Shown here piece after piece: positions 41,611 through 49,950 of a stretch of DNA of 64,000 nt (its first letter is position 1; the number at the start of each line of letters is the position of its first letter). The notes beneath the pieces were generated by a model. That model made no database searches. It had not been told where the DNA came from and saw nothing but the letters and a program-made list of their open reading frames with translations. Where the stretch lies: NCBI GenBank assembly GCA_050330635.1, contig JBHJNQ010000004.1, positions 82,092-146,091 on the forward strand. The letters are read 5' to 3'. The stretch comes from CADEDH01 sp050330635. GTDB lineage: Bacteria; Actinomycetota; Acidimicrobiia; Acidimicrobiales; SZUA-35. The position numbers and the translations under genes were made by a program.

Positions 41611-44600
41611 ATGTCGTGTACCTCGTGTGGCCGCCCCCTGGCGGTCGACGCCCGTTTCTGTTCGCACTGCGGCGCCTCCCAGATGCCGACCGGTGACGAG
41701 CGCAGGGTGGTGACGGTGGTCTTCGTCGACATCGTGGGTTTCACCACCCTGGCCGAGAAGCTCGACCCCGAGGTGGTGAAGCACCTCGTCGACCGCACGT
41801 TCGAGCGCCTCATCGGTGACATCACCAGCTTTGGGGGCGTGGTCGACAAGGTTCTGGGCGACGGCATCATCGCCCTTTTCGGGGCACCGATCGCCCACGA
41901 GGACGACGCCGAGCGGGCGGTCCGGGCCGGCCTGCGCATGCAGCAGACCGTCATGGCCCTGTCGCACGACTACGAGCCGCCGATCCGGGTCAGGATCGGG
42001 ATCAACACGGGCGAGGTCCTGGTCGGCACCACCCCCGCCGGTGGCGACTACACCGCGATGGGCGATGTGATGAACTCCGCCGACCGTCTCCAGCACCTGG
42101 CCGCCCCCGGCCAGACCCTCGTCGGCGGCGCCACCCGCCTCGCCACCGGCGACGCCATCGCCTACGAGTCGGCGGGCCAGTTGCCGGCCCGGGGGCGGGA
42201 GGCCCCGATCGAGGCCTGGGTGGCGCTCGAGGCCGTCCACCCTCCCGGCCTCCACCATCGGCGGGGGGCGGTGTTCGTCGGACGGCGCAACGAGCTGGCC
42301 CTGCTGGCCGCTCAGGCCCGGTTGGCCGTCGAGGGGTCGCGGGCCCAGTTCGGGGTCATCTTCGGGGAGGCCGGCATGGGCAAGACGCGCCTCATCAGCG
42401 AGGCCGCAGCCCACATCGAGTCGGAGTTCGGGGCGACCGTGCTCGAGGGCCGGTGCCTGCCCTACGGCGAAGCCAACGTGTGGTGGCCGGTGGCCGACCT
42501 GGTGCGCGACCTGTTCTCCCTCGGCGTTGACGCCCCCGTCGATCAGACCGAGATCCGCCTGCGCAAGTGCCTGGCGGAGCACCTGGAACCTCCGGGCGAC
42601 GCCGACGTCGACCGGTTCACCACGGCCCTGCTCCACGCCCTCGGCTACCACACCGTGCTGCGGGGTGGCGACCGCAACCGCAACCGGTCGGAGGTCATGC
42701 TGGCCTTCACCACGATCGTCGAGGCCGAGCTGGCCCGCCGTCCGGTGGTGATCGTGCTGTCCGACCTCCACTGGGCGGCGGCGGTCATCTGGGTCCTGCT
42801 CGACCACGTGCTGACCGAGCTGGCCCGGCAGCGGCTCGTCGTGTTGACCACGGCTCGACCGATGGAGGAAGACCACCTACCCCAAGGACGCTACGGGCTC
42901 TCGGTCGTCCAGCTCGGACCGCTCGACGAGGTGGCCGCCGCCTCCCTCCTGAGCGAGCTGGGCCTCGACCTGGCGCCCTCGCGGGTGGCCGACCTGGTCG
43001 ACCGCAGCGGCGGCAACCCGTTCTTCCTCGAGGAGCTGGCCGGTCTCGTGACCAAGGAGGGCCCCGTCGTCGACACGGCCGAGCACGACTTCGCCACCAA
43101 CCTCGACGACCTGCCGGCGACGCTGCGAGGCATCATCGCCGCCCGCCTCGACGCCCTCGACAGCGGTGAGCGGGGCCTGCTGGAGGATGCCTCGGTGCTC
43201 GGGCGCACCGGCACGCTGGAGGGCCTGCGGATCCTGGCCGCCGAGGGCCGGGGTGTCGACGACGCCAGCCCCTTCCTTGCCGGCCTCATCGAGAAGGACC
43301 TGCTCGAGATCAAGGGCGTGCGATACCGGTTCGTCTCGAACCTCGTGCGTGACGTGGCCTACGGGCGGTTGACCAAGAGCACCCGGGCCCGTCGCCACTT
43401 CGGGATCGCCACGTTCCTCGAGCAGGATGACGAGGCCGCCCTACGCAACTCGCAGGTGGTGGCGATCGCCGAGCACTACCGAGCCGCGGCCCAGCTGTCG
43501 GATGAGGTGGCCGTCGTCGGCCTCGACCGGGCCCAGGTGTTGAGCCGGGCCATCCACTGGCTCCAGGAGGCGGGGGAACGGGCCCTCGACGTGGGCGCCC
43601 CCAAACAGGCGGTCAAGTGGTTCGACCAGGGCATCGACCTGGCCGAGGACGACGCCGCGCTCGCCCTGTTCCTGTTCGGTCGGGCCCGAGCCCGCAACGA
43701 CTTCCGGGACATCGCCGGGGCCCGCTCCGACCTCGAGCGGCTGGAGGCCCTGACCCGGCGCGATCCCGTACTGGCGGCGAAGGCGCTGCTGATCCAAGGT
43801 GAGGTCGACCGCAAGGCCGGCGACCTGGATCAAGCGGCGGCCCGCCTCCGGGAGGCCGCCGACCGGCTCTCCGTGCTCGAGGTGCCCGACCAGCAGTCCC
43901 TGGCCCTCCGACTGCTGGGGTTGACCGAGGCCGCCCGTTGTGACGACTCGCTGGCCCGCCGGGCGCTGGAGGGCTCACGCTCGGTGGCGATAGCGGCCGG
44001 GGACCGGAGGGGGGAGGCCTGGGCCCTCCAGGCCATGGCGTCCCACGCCTTCCAGCTGGGCCGGGTGTTGGAAGCCCGCCACCTGGTCGACGAGGCGATC
44101 GGCATCTTCACCGAGCTCGACGACCGGGGCGGCCTGGTGTGGGCCCAGTCGGTCCAGGCCTGGGTGGCGTTCCACACCGGGGCGTGGGACGAGGCCCGCC
44201 TCCTTATCGACACGGTCCTGCCCGAAACGAGGCGGCGGGGCGATCCGTGGGCCGAGGCCATCATGCTCATCCTCGACGCCTCGCTCCAGTTGTGGTCGGG
44301 TCACGCCGGGACCGCGGTGGAACTCGCCCGCCAAGCCCGCGCGGTGGCGGAGCGGGTGTCGGATGTGACCCTGGCCGTCCAGTCGAGGGCCTTTGAGGGT
44401 CGGGCCCTCGTCTCGCTCGGCGCCATCGATGAAGGCACGGATTCCCTGGAGCAGGCCTTCTCGATCGCCGACCAGGCGGGTGACCGCGAGAGCCGCCGCA
44501 TCGCCCTCATCACCAACTGCGCCTCGGCCGCCCGCCTGGGCGAACCCGATCGCGCCATCCGGTGGGCGGCCCGCTTCGACGGCCTGCACGATGACCCCAC

Positions 44601-45096
44601 CGTGGTCGGTGAGGCCGACCTGGTCATGTCGCTCGCCCTGGCCCTGCTTCAACGGGGAGCGGTCGACGAGGCGGCGTCGCAGCTGCTGTGGGCCGAGACG
44701 ACCGAAAACCCCCGGGCTGGGCACTTCGCCAACGCCGTCGGGTCGTTGGTGGCGGCGGCCCAGGGCGATCAGGAGCTGGCGCTCCGCCTCGTGGCCCTCA
44801 CCCTGACCGAGGGATCGACGTACCTCGACCGGGTCTACGCCCTCCTGGCCCAGGCCGCGGTGTGCGTCGCCGCCGGCGACATCGACGGCGGCGACCAGGC
44901 CCTGGCCGCGGCCCGCGCCGAGCTGGCGGCCACCGACGACCAGGTCAGCCGGCTCCTGGTCGACCTGGCAGCCTCCCTCTATCTGAGGTCGTCGTCGGCC
45001 GAGGCCGAGCAGCGCATGCGGTCGGCCGGCATGGATCCCGCCGGCTGGGTCATGGCCCTGCGGCGGGCCGCCGGGGCGACGGCCAGCGTCCGCTGA
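41611..45096 (+). CDS. Class III adenylyl/guanylyl cyclase with ATPase and TPR domains
   Basis: An 1161-residue multidomain regulator. A zinc ribbon (CTSCG...FCSHCG, residues 3-22) precedes a class III cyclase domain (about 30-205): VVFVDIVGFTTLAEKL and KVLGDGIIALFGAPIA hold the two metal-binding Asp and the substrate Lys, and GDVMNSADRL has the transition-state Asn and Arg, so the site looks complete. A P-loop ATPase follows (GEAGMGKTRLISEAAAHI near 250), then STAND-like helical parts and a long C-terminal TPR-like stretch (about 620-1150). This arrangement suits a signal-gated second-messenger enzyme. The preferred start is ATG 41611; ATG 41605 adds two residues. The ligand that triggers it is unknown. 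Confidence 0.9.
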   Translation: MSCTSCGRPLAVDARFCSHCGASQMPTGDERRVVTVVFVDIVGFTTLAEKLDPEVVKHLVDRTFERLIGDITSFGGVVDKVLGDGIIALFGAPIAHEDDAERAVRAGLRMQQTVMALSHDYEPPIRVRIGINTGEVLVGTTPAGGDYTAMGDVMNSADRLQHLAAPGQTLVGGATRLATGDAIAYESAGQLPARGREAPIEAWVALEAVHPPGLHHRRGAVFVGRRNELALLAAQARLAVEGSRAQFGVIFGEAGMGKTRLISEAAAHIESEFGATVLEGRCLPYGEANVWWPVADLVRDLFSLGVDAPVDQTEIRLRKCLAEHLEPPGDADVDRFTTALLHALGYHTVLRGGDRNRNRSEVMLAFTTIVEAELARRPVVIVLSDLHWAAAVIWVLLDHVLTELARQRLVVLTTARPMEEDHLPQGRYGLSVVQLGPLDEVAAASLLSELGLDLAPSRVADLVDRSGGNPFFLEELAGLVTKEGPVVDTAEHDFATNLDDLPATLRGIIAARLDALDSGERGLLEDASVLGRTGTLEGLRILAAEGRGVDDASPFLAGLIEKDLLEIKGVRYRFVSNLVRDVAYGRLTKSTRARRHFGIATFLEQDDEAALRNSQVVAIAEHYRAAAQLSDEVAVVGLDRAQVLSRAIHWLQEAGERALDVGAPKQAVKWFDQGIDLAEDDAALALFLFGRARARNDFRDIAGARSDLERLEALTRRDPVLAAKALLIQGEVDRKAGDLDQAAARLREAADRLSVLEVPDQQSLALRLLGLTEAARCDDSLARRALEGSRSVAIAAGDRRGEAWALQAMASHAFQLGRVLEARHLVDEAIGIFTELDDRGGLVWAQSVQAWVAFHTGAWDEARLLIDTVLPETRRRGDPWAEAIMLILDASLQLWSGHAGTAVELARQARAVAERVSDVTLAVQSRAFEGRALVSLGAIDEGTDSLEQAFSIADQAGDRESRRIALITNCASAARLGEPDRAIRWAARFDGLHDDPTVVGEADLVMSLALALLQRGAVDEAASQLLWAETTENPRAGHFANAVGSLVAAAQGDQELALRLVALTLTEGSTYLDRVYALLAQAAVCVAAGDIDGGDQALAAARAELAATDDQVSRLLVDLAASLYLRSSSAEAEQRMRSAGMDPAGWVMALRRAAGATASVR

Positions 45097-45138
45097 CCGC
45101 CGCCGGTCCGAGGCGTCGGTGCTTCGGTCGCTGGTCGC

Positions 45139-45774
45139 TCAGCGGTTGGGCTGCTTGGTGGTCCGCAGGTAGGGCCTGTGGGTGGTGAAACCGGCCGGGA
45201 ACAGCTCCGTCGCCTCCTCGTCACTCAACGCCGGGGAGACGATCACGTCGTCACCGTCGGTCCAGTTGACCGGGGTGGCGACCTTGTAGCCGTCGGTCAG
45301 CTGCAGCGAGTCGATGACCCGGAGGATCTCGTCGAAGTTGCGCCCGGTCGAGGCGGGGTAGGTGAGGGTCAGCCGGATCTTGTCGGCCTGGTCGATGACG
45401 AACACCGACCGCACCGTGAGGGTGTCGCTGGCGTTTGGGTGGATCATGTCGTAGAGATCGGCCACCGTGCGGTCGGGGTCGCCGATGATCGGGAAGTTGA
45501 CGGCCGTGCCCTGGGTCTCGGCGATGTCGGACAGCCACGATCGGTGGCTGTCGACGCTGTCGACGCTGACGGCCAGCACCTTCACGTTGCGGGCGGCGAA
45601 CTCGTCGACCAGCTTCGCCGTGTAACCGAGCTCGGTCGTGCACACGGGGGTGAAGTCCTTGGGATGGGAGAACAGGACGGCCCACGAGCCCTTCTTCCAC
45701 TCGTGGAACGAGATGTCGCCCTCGGTGGTGGGGGCGGTGAAATCGGGGGCGGTGTCGCCCAGTCGCAGGGTCAT
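45139..45774 (-). CDS. 1-Cys peroxiredoxin (Prx6 type)
   Basis: A 211-residue cytoplasmic peroxidase that reduces hydrogen peroxide and organic peroxides. The catalytic motif is FSHPKDFTPVCTTELG (about 35-50; P-x-x-x-T-x-x-C), with the conserved Arg later (SVFVIDQADKIRLTLTYPAS, then GRNFDEILRVIDSLQL). The C-terminal Prx6 extension (about 150-211, including DGDDVIVSPALSDEEATELF) is present and no resolving Cys is visible, matching 1-Cys Prx. The ATG at 45774 follows GAGGAGCC at about ten bases. The upstream gap holds an AT-richer patch (45885-45925) and a -10-like TAGGTT at 45864-45869 (minus strand). Confidence 0.93.
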   Translation of the reverse strand: MTLRLGDTAPDFTAPTTEGDISFHEWKKGSWAVLFSHPKDFTPVCTTELGYTAKLVDEFAARNVKVLAVSVDSVDSHRSWLSDIAETQGTAVNFPIIGDPDRTVADLYDMIHPNASDTLTVRSVFVIDQADKIRLTLTYPASTGRNFDEILRVIDSLQLTDGYKVATPVNWTDGDDVIVSPALSDEEATELFPAGFTTHRPYLRTTKQPNR

Positions 45775-45964
45775 CGGCTCGAGGCTCCTCGGGTTCGTCC
45801 AGTCGGGTGTCACGCCCCCGCCCGTGGCCCGGCGTTAGCCCGGTTGGGGAGCGTGCGATGACGAACCTAACCCCACGACGCACCTATTCCCTACTTTTCA
45901 GGTCGGATTTGTAACCTTTGTGTGCCCGTCCTCAGGGCTCGGTTGGCTCAGTCGTCGAGGGTGA

Positions 45965-46218
45965 CGGTCGGGTAGTCCTCGCGACCTGTGGCCAAACGCA
46001 GTCGAAGAACTGCTCCTGTTCGACACCGCCATCCACACCGACCCACGAGCTGCCCTCGAGACCACGGTCATCGCAGGCCAGACAATCAGGAAGGGGCAGA
46101 ACCTGACCATCATGCTCGGCGCCGTCAACCGAGACCCGAGGCGCTTCCCCGAGCCGAACCAACTGCTCCTCGACCGCACCGATCCCACGGGCTGTCCTTC
46201 GGTGATAGCTACGCGTGT
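45965..46218 (+). pseudogene. Cytochrome P450 remnant
   Basis: Frame-two translation from about 45983 reads PNAVEELLLFD, then RAALETTVIAGQTIRKGQNL, IMLGAVNRDPRRFPEPNQLL and DRTDP, a clear copy of the P450 segment from the K helix through the PERF region. The haem-loop Cys motif continues in the other frame as GLSFGDSYAC (46189-46218), so a frameshift sits near 46186. The N-terminal three quarters and the end are gone. This is the first of three fused remnants; none is likely to be functional. Confidence 0.72.
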
Positions 46219-46368
46219 GATCCGTCCAACGCTCCACACTGGTACGCCAAGATCTCCGAAGTGGAGTGGAAGACCCCGCCGCCGCTCCAGGTCGGCAGCG
46301 AGGCCGCCTTCGTCGCCCGGTTCCTCGGTCGTGAGCTGCGCTACACGTACGCCATCGTCGAGTACACC
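46219..46368 (+). pseudogene. SRPBCC (polyketide cyclase-like) remnant
   Basis: Directly after the P450 haem-loop Cys, the same frame reads DPSNAPHWYAKISEVEWKTP, PLQVGSEAAFVARFLGREL and RYTYAIVEY. This is a short middle piece of an SRPBCC domain protein. Both ends are missing and it runs without a gap into TetR sequence, as expected from deletions that joined neighbouring genes. Confidence 0.65.
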
Positions 46369-46740
46369 CACAGCGCGGCGGTTGACGCCCTCCTCGACGC
46401 GGCCGAAGCCGAGTTCGCGACGGAAGGATTCGAGACGGGGTCGCTTCGCAAGATCATGCGCGACGCCGGTGCCGACCCGGGCGCGGTCCACTACCACTTC
46501 GGGGGCCGTGAGGCGCTCGCCACCGCCGTACTCGACCGCATCCTCGCCCCGCTGAACGCTCATCGCCTCGTGACCGCGCTCCCTCACGTCAGGTTCGATG
46601 TCATGGCGTGGCGGGTCCGATGGTGCGTGTTCGGCACGGTCGGTGCCCTTCTCGCCGACGAGTCGGCAGCGTTCGACCGACCCGCCGACGATCTCATCGA
46701 CGTGCTCGTCCGAGCGCTCGCCGCCACGATCGCCGCCTGA
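46369..46740 (+). pseudogene. TetR regulator remnant with internal deletion
   Basis: The helix-turn-helix is present (ALLDAAEAEFATEGFETGSL, then KIMRDAGADPGAVHYHFGGR), followed by EALATAVLDRILAPLN. The sequence then jumps to a TetR C-terminal helix (WRVRWCVFGTVGALLADESA and DDLIDVLVRALAA) with about 100 residues of the ligand domain absent. It ends at the TGA 46738-46740. No own start or ribosome-binding site is visible; the frame is fused to the SRPBCC fragment. Confidence 0.68.
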
Positions 46741-46858
46741 GTCGTCGCAGGCGCCACGTCTCCGCCGTTCGACGGCGCCGAGATGATTCGACACCGACGC
46801 ATCCGGATCAGAGCGATGACCCAGAACCACGAGGTCAGCTCCGCCTGCTGTCAGCCCG

Positions 46859-48070
46859 TCAGATGTCGAGGTGGGCGGACGCCCGCTCGGTAATTCTCTG
46901 GCCGATGGCCAGCGACGCCGTCGCCGCTGGCGACGGGGCGTTGAGCACCGACACGACACGCCGTGTCTCCGACCACACGAAGTCGTCGAGGAGGCTGCCG
47001 TCGGTCGACACCGCCTGGGCCCGTACGCCGGCGGGCGACGGCTCCAGGTCGTCGGGGCCGAGGGCCGGCACCAGCCGGCGCAGCGCCTCGACGAAGGCCC
47101 GCTTCGACAGCGACCGGTAGTACTCACCGAGACCCGTCCGCCAGTAGGAGGCGGCCAGGCGCCACCACCCGGGGAACCGGGCGACCTCGGCCATGTCCCG
47201 AAGGTTGATGTCGGCCCAGGTGTAGCCCTCGCGGGCCAGGGCCAGCACGGCGTTGGGGCCGGCGTGGATCGACCCGTCGATCATCCTCGTGAGGTGGACC
47301 CCAAGGAACGGGAAGCGGGGGTCGGGCACCGGATAGATCAGCTGGTTCACCAGGTGACGACTGGTGGAGCGCAGCTCGTAGTACTCGCCGCGGAACGGAA
47401 GGATCCGCTCCGCCAGATCGGGCTGGGCCATCCTGGCCAGGCGGTCGCTGTGCAACCCCCCGCAGGTGACCACCAGATCGGCGGTGAGCTGTTCGCCGGT
47501 GCGAAGCTCGAGCGTCACCCGACGCTCCGTCTCGGTCAGGTCGGCCACCTCGGCCCCGGTGCGGATCGTCACCCCCTCGTCGATCAGTTCGGCCGCCAGC
47601 GATCGACACACCGCCCCGTAGTCGACGATGCCGGCGTCGGGCACGTGGAGGGCGTCGATGCCGGCGGCGTTGGGCTCGAGCTCGGCCAGCCTCCCCTTCC
47701 CGATACGGATCGCCGTCACCCCGTTGGCCTCGGCCCTCGTTGCCAGGGCATCGAGGGGGGCGATCTGGGCGGCGTCGGTGGCCACGATGACCTTGCCCCC
47801 GATCTCGTGGGCGATGTCCCTGGTCTGACAGAACTCGATCATGGCGGCTCGACCGGCACGGCAGGTCAGGGCCTTGTTGCTGCCCGGCCGGTAGTAGATG
47901 CCCGAGTGGAGCACACCCGAGTTGTGACCGGTCTGATGGACGGCCAGCCGGGCTTCCTTCTCCAGCACGGTCAGGTTCGTCCCCGGCCGGTCGGTGATCA
48001 TGCACCATGCCGTGGCCAGGCCGACGATGCCACCACCGACGATCACCACGCTGTCGTTCGAGTCTCCCAC
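46859..48070 (-). CDS. lhgO: L-2-hydroxyglutarate oxidase family FAD oxidoreductase
   Basis: A 403-residue membrane-associated flavoprotein of the DAO family that oxidises L-2-hydroxyglutarate to 2-oxoglutarate, passing electrons to the quinone pool. The FAD motif is VVIVGGGIVGLATAWCMITD (about 8-27). The family signature is HQTGHNSGVLHSGIYYRPGS (about 46-65), in which the GHNSG and IYY residues line the active site. FRGEYYELR and FLGVHLTRMIDGSIHAGPNA are also typical. Length is normal. The GTG at 48070 is leaderless (TAACCT six bases upstream). It lies downstream of the LysM gene. Confidence 0.92.
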   Translation of the reverse strand: MGDSNDSVVIVGGGIVGLATAWCMITDRPGTNLTVLEKEARLAVHQTGHNSGVLHSGIYYRPGSNKALTCRAGRAAMIEFCQTRDIAHEIGGKVIVATDAAQIAPLDALATRAEANGVTAIRIGKGRLAELEPNAAGIDALHVPDAGIVDYGAVCRSLAAELIDEGVTIRTGAEVADLTETERRVTLELRTGEQLTADLVVTCGGLHSDRLARMAQPDLAERILPFRGEYYELRSTSRHLVNQLIYPVPDPRFPFLGVHLTRMIDGSIHAGPNAVLALAREGYTWADINLRDMAEVARFPGWWRLAASYWRTGLGEYYRSLSKRAFVEALRRLVPALGPDDLEPSPAGVRAQAVSTDGSLLDDFVWSETRRVVSVLNAPSPAATASLAIGQRITERASAHLDI

Positions 48071-48076
48071 CGGCCC

Positions 48077-48082
48077 AGGTTA
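48077..48082 (-). promoter_or_regulatory. Leaderless -10 element of lhgO
   Basis: TAACCT on the minus strand ends six bases before the GTG at 48070. Confidence 0.5.
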
Positions 48083-48139
48083 CGCCGATCCACGGCTCGC
48101 CAACGACGAGGTGGAGCCGGGCTCGCTGGCGGCGCCCGC

Positions 48140-48637
48140 TCAGGGCTGGCTGACCACCGTGACCTCGATCGTCCCGTCGGGCTGGCCGGCGACGGTCACA
48201 TCGGGGCCGGTCGTGTCGGGGCCGCTGGCGTCGGGTGGGGCGGGGATGGCGAGCTGTTCACCCGGCTTGATCGAGTCCACGTCGGTGATGCCGTTGTGGG
48301 CGGCGAGATCGCCGATGGCGATTCCGTAGCGGCCGGCGATGACCGACAGGGTGTCGCCGGGCTGGATGGTGTAGAGGATGTCGGCCGGAGGCGCCGGCTC
48401 GGTGGTGGGGGGCACGGTCTCACCCGGGGCCGTCGTCACGGTGGTGACCACGGCATCGGGGCTGGTGATCGACACGCCGGCGATCTCGGGATCGCCGCCA
48501 TCGTCGACGATGGCGGTCTCGGGGGCGGAACGCCCGCAGGCGGCGAGGACGACGACCGGCAGCAGCGCCCACACGGCGATCGCCCGACCCGGTCGGGTCG
48601 GGTCGCCGGCGGATGCCCTGGTCGTCGTCGGAGTCAT
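48140..48637 (-). CDS. LysM domain lipoprotein
   Basis: A 165-residue exported protein. Residues 1-33 form a signal peptide (AVWALLPVVVLAACG) with a lipobox ending LAAC, so it is probably lipid-anchored. A Thr/Pro/Ala-rich stalk follows, then one LysM domain (ILYTIQPGDTLSVIAGRYGI, about 87-106, to SIKPGEQLAIP near 132) that binds peptidoglycan glycan strands. The C-terminal tail is again Pro/Gly-rich and ends TVVSQP. The ATG at 48637 was chosen because it starts the signal peptide; a longer frame upstream has no homology. It lies 160 bases after rsgA on the same strand. Probable role: cell-wall attached sensor or enzyme anchor. Confidence 0.78.
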   Translation of the reverse strand: MTPTTTRASAGDPTRPGRAIAVWALLPVVVLAACGRSAPETAIVDDGGDPEIAGVSITSPDAVVTTVTTAPGETVPPTTEPAPPADILYTIQPGDTLSVIAGRYGIAIGDLAAHNGITDVDSIKPGEQLAIPAPPDASGPDTTGPDVTVAGQPDGTIEVTVVSQP

Positions 48638-48797
48638 GGTGGTCGGGAGCAAGATCGTCACGTCGGAGGTCGGGGGGTCGGCGGGAACCGTTGCGGGAAT
48701 GAGTATGGCCGACGTCGGGCCCGGGGCGGCGGAGGGGTGCCTCCCACCTGGGACGATGGCCCACCGTCGGCCCCGCCCCCCGGCGCCCACCTCACCG

Positions 48798-49937
48798 TCA
48801 GCGCCGCCGCCGCCCGCCTCTGCGACTGCGGCGGGTGTGGTCACTGCGGGTGCGGTCGGCCTCCTCTTCGGCCCCGGCCCGCTGACGGGACTCGGACCGC
48901 CGGGCGAACTCGGCGAGCTGGGACTCCTGCAGGTCGAGCTCGGCCTGCAGCTCCCGCCAGTGGTCGAGGCGCCGTTCCGCCACCTCGCCGGCGTCCACTG
49001 CCGCCCGCACGGCGCAGCCCGGCTCCTGACGGTGCTCACAGTCGGCGAAGCGGCAGGCGGTGACGGCCCCGGCGATCACGGGAAAGGCCCGGGCCATCCC
49101 GTCGTAGGCCTGCCACAGCCCGATCTCGCGCACCCCCGGGGCATCGATCACGAGACCCCCGCCGGGCAGGGGGATGAGATCGCGGGTCACCGTCGTGTGG
49201 CGGCCACGATGGTCGGTGGCCCGCACCTCACCGATGCGCTGCACCACACCGTCGGACAGGACGTTGACCAGGCTCGACTTGCCGATGCCGGACAGGCCGA
49301 ACATGGCGACCGTATGACCCCGGGTGAGGGCGGCGACGTGGTCGAGGCCGACACCGGTCACGGTCGACGTGGCGATCACGTCGGCGCCGGGGGCGATGGC
49401 GACCACGGCCTCGACGGACGCCGCGAGGTCATCGGCGACGTCCGCCTTGGTCAGCACGACCGTGGGGATAGCGCCGCTGTCCCAGGCCACCACCAGCTGG
49501 CGCTCGATGCGGCGCAGGTTCAGCTCACGATCGAGGCCGTGCATGACGAGGACACCGTCCATGTTGGCCGCCAGGACCTGGGGTTCGGGCACCCGTCCGG
49601 CGGCCCGCCGCTGGAGGGTGGTGCGGCGGGGGGCGGTGGCGGCGATGTGGGGACCGTCGTCCTCGTCGTCGGCGACGAGCACGAAGTCGCCGGTGGCCGG
49701 CTCCACACCGGTGTCGGACCGGGTGCTGGCCGATGCCGCCAGCACGGCCTCCCCCCCGACGAACACGACCGAGTGGCCCCGTGAGACCCGGGCCAGGCGG
49801 CCACGGATCACCGTCTCCGGATCGAGATCGAGCTGGCGCGCCGCGTCGTCCGCCCACCGGTCGAGCTCGTCGTCCCACCCCAGCGACGCCAGGTCGGGGG
49901 TGAGGCGGGCGAGGTCGTCCAGAGCGCCGTCGGTCAC
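48798..49937 (-). CDS. rsgA: Small ribosomal subunit biogenesis GTPase RsgA
   Basis: A 379-residue circularly permuted GTPase that checks late maturation of the 30S subunit. The motif order is changed as expected: TKAD (G4) near 165 comes before FGLSGIGKSSLVN (G1, about 220-232), and DAPGVREIGL (G3) follows. The C-terminal zinc finger is CRFADCEHRQEPGCAV (about 297-312). An N-terminal OB fold (RGRLARVSRGHSVVF) precedes. The long Arg-rich end (residues 350-379) is unusual and may bind RNA. The GTG at 49937 follows the S9 peptidase stop by 13 bases, suggesting co-transcription. Confidence 0.94.
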   Translation of the reverse strand: MTDGALDDLARLTPDLASLGWDDELDRWADDAARQLDLDPETVIRGRLARVSRGHSVVFVGGEAVLAASASTRSDTGVEPATGDFVLVADDEDDGPHIAATAPRRTTLQRRAAGRVPEPQVLAANMDGVLVMHGLDRELNLRRIERQLVVAWDSGAIPTVVLTKADVADDLAASVEAVVAIAPGADVIATSTVTGVGLDHVAALTRGHTVAMFGLSGIGKSSLVNVLSDGVVQRIGEVRATDHRGRHTTVTRDLIPLPGGGLVIDAPGVREIGLWQAYDGMARAFPVIAGAVTACRFADCEHRQEPGCAVRAAVDAGEVAERRLDHWRELQAELDLQESQLAEFARRSESRQRAGAEEEADRTRSDHTRRSRRGGRRRR

Positions 49938-49950
49938 GGGTCGCTCGCCG

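Noticed and set aside
45139..46858. Peroxiredoxin, broken genes and lhgO as one stress or detoxification system
   Set aside because: The only link is neighbourhood; the three remnants are dead and the genes face different ways.
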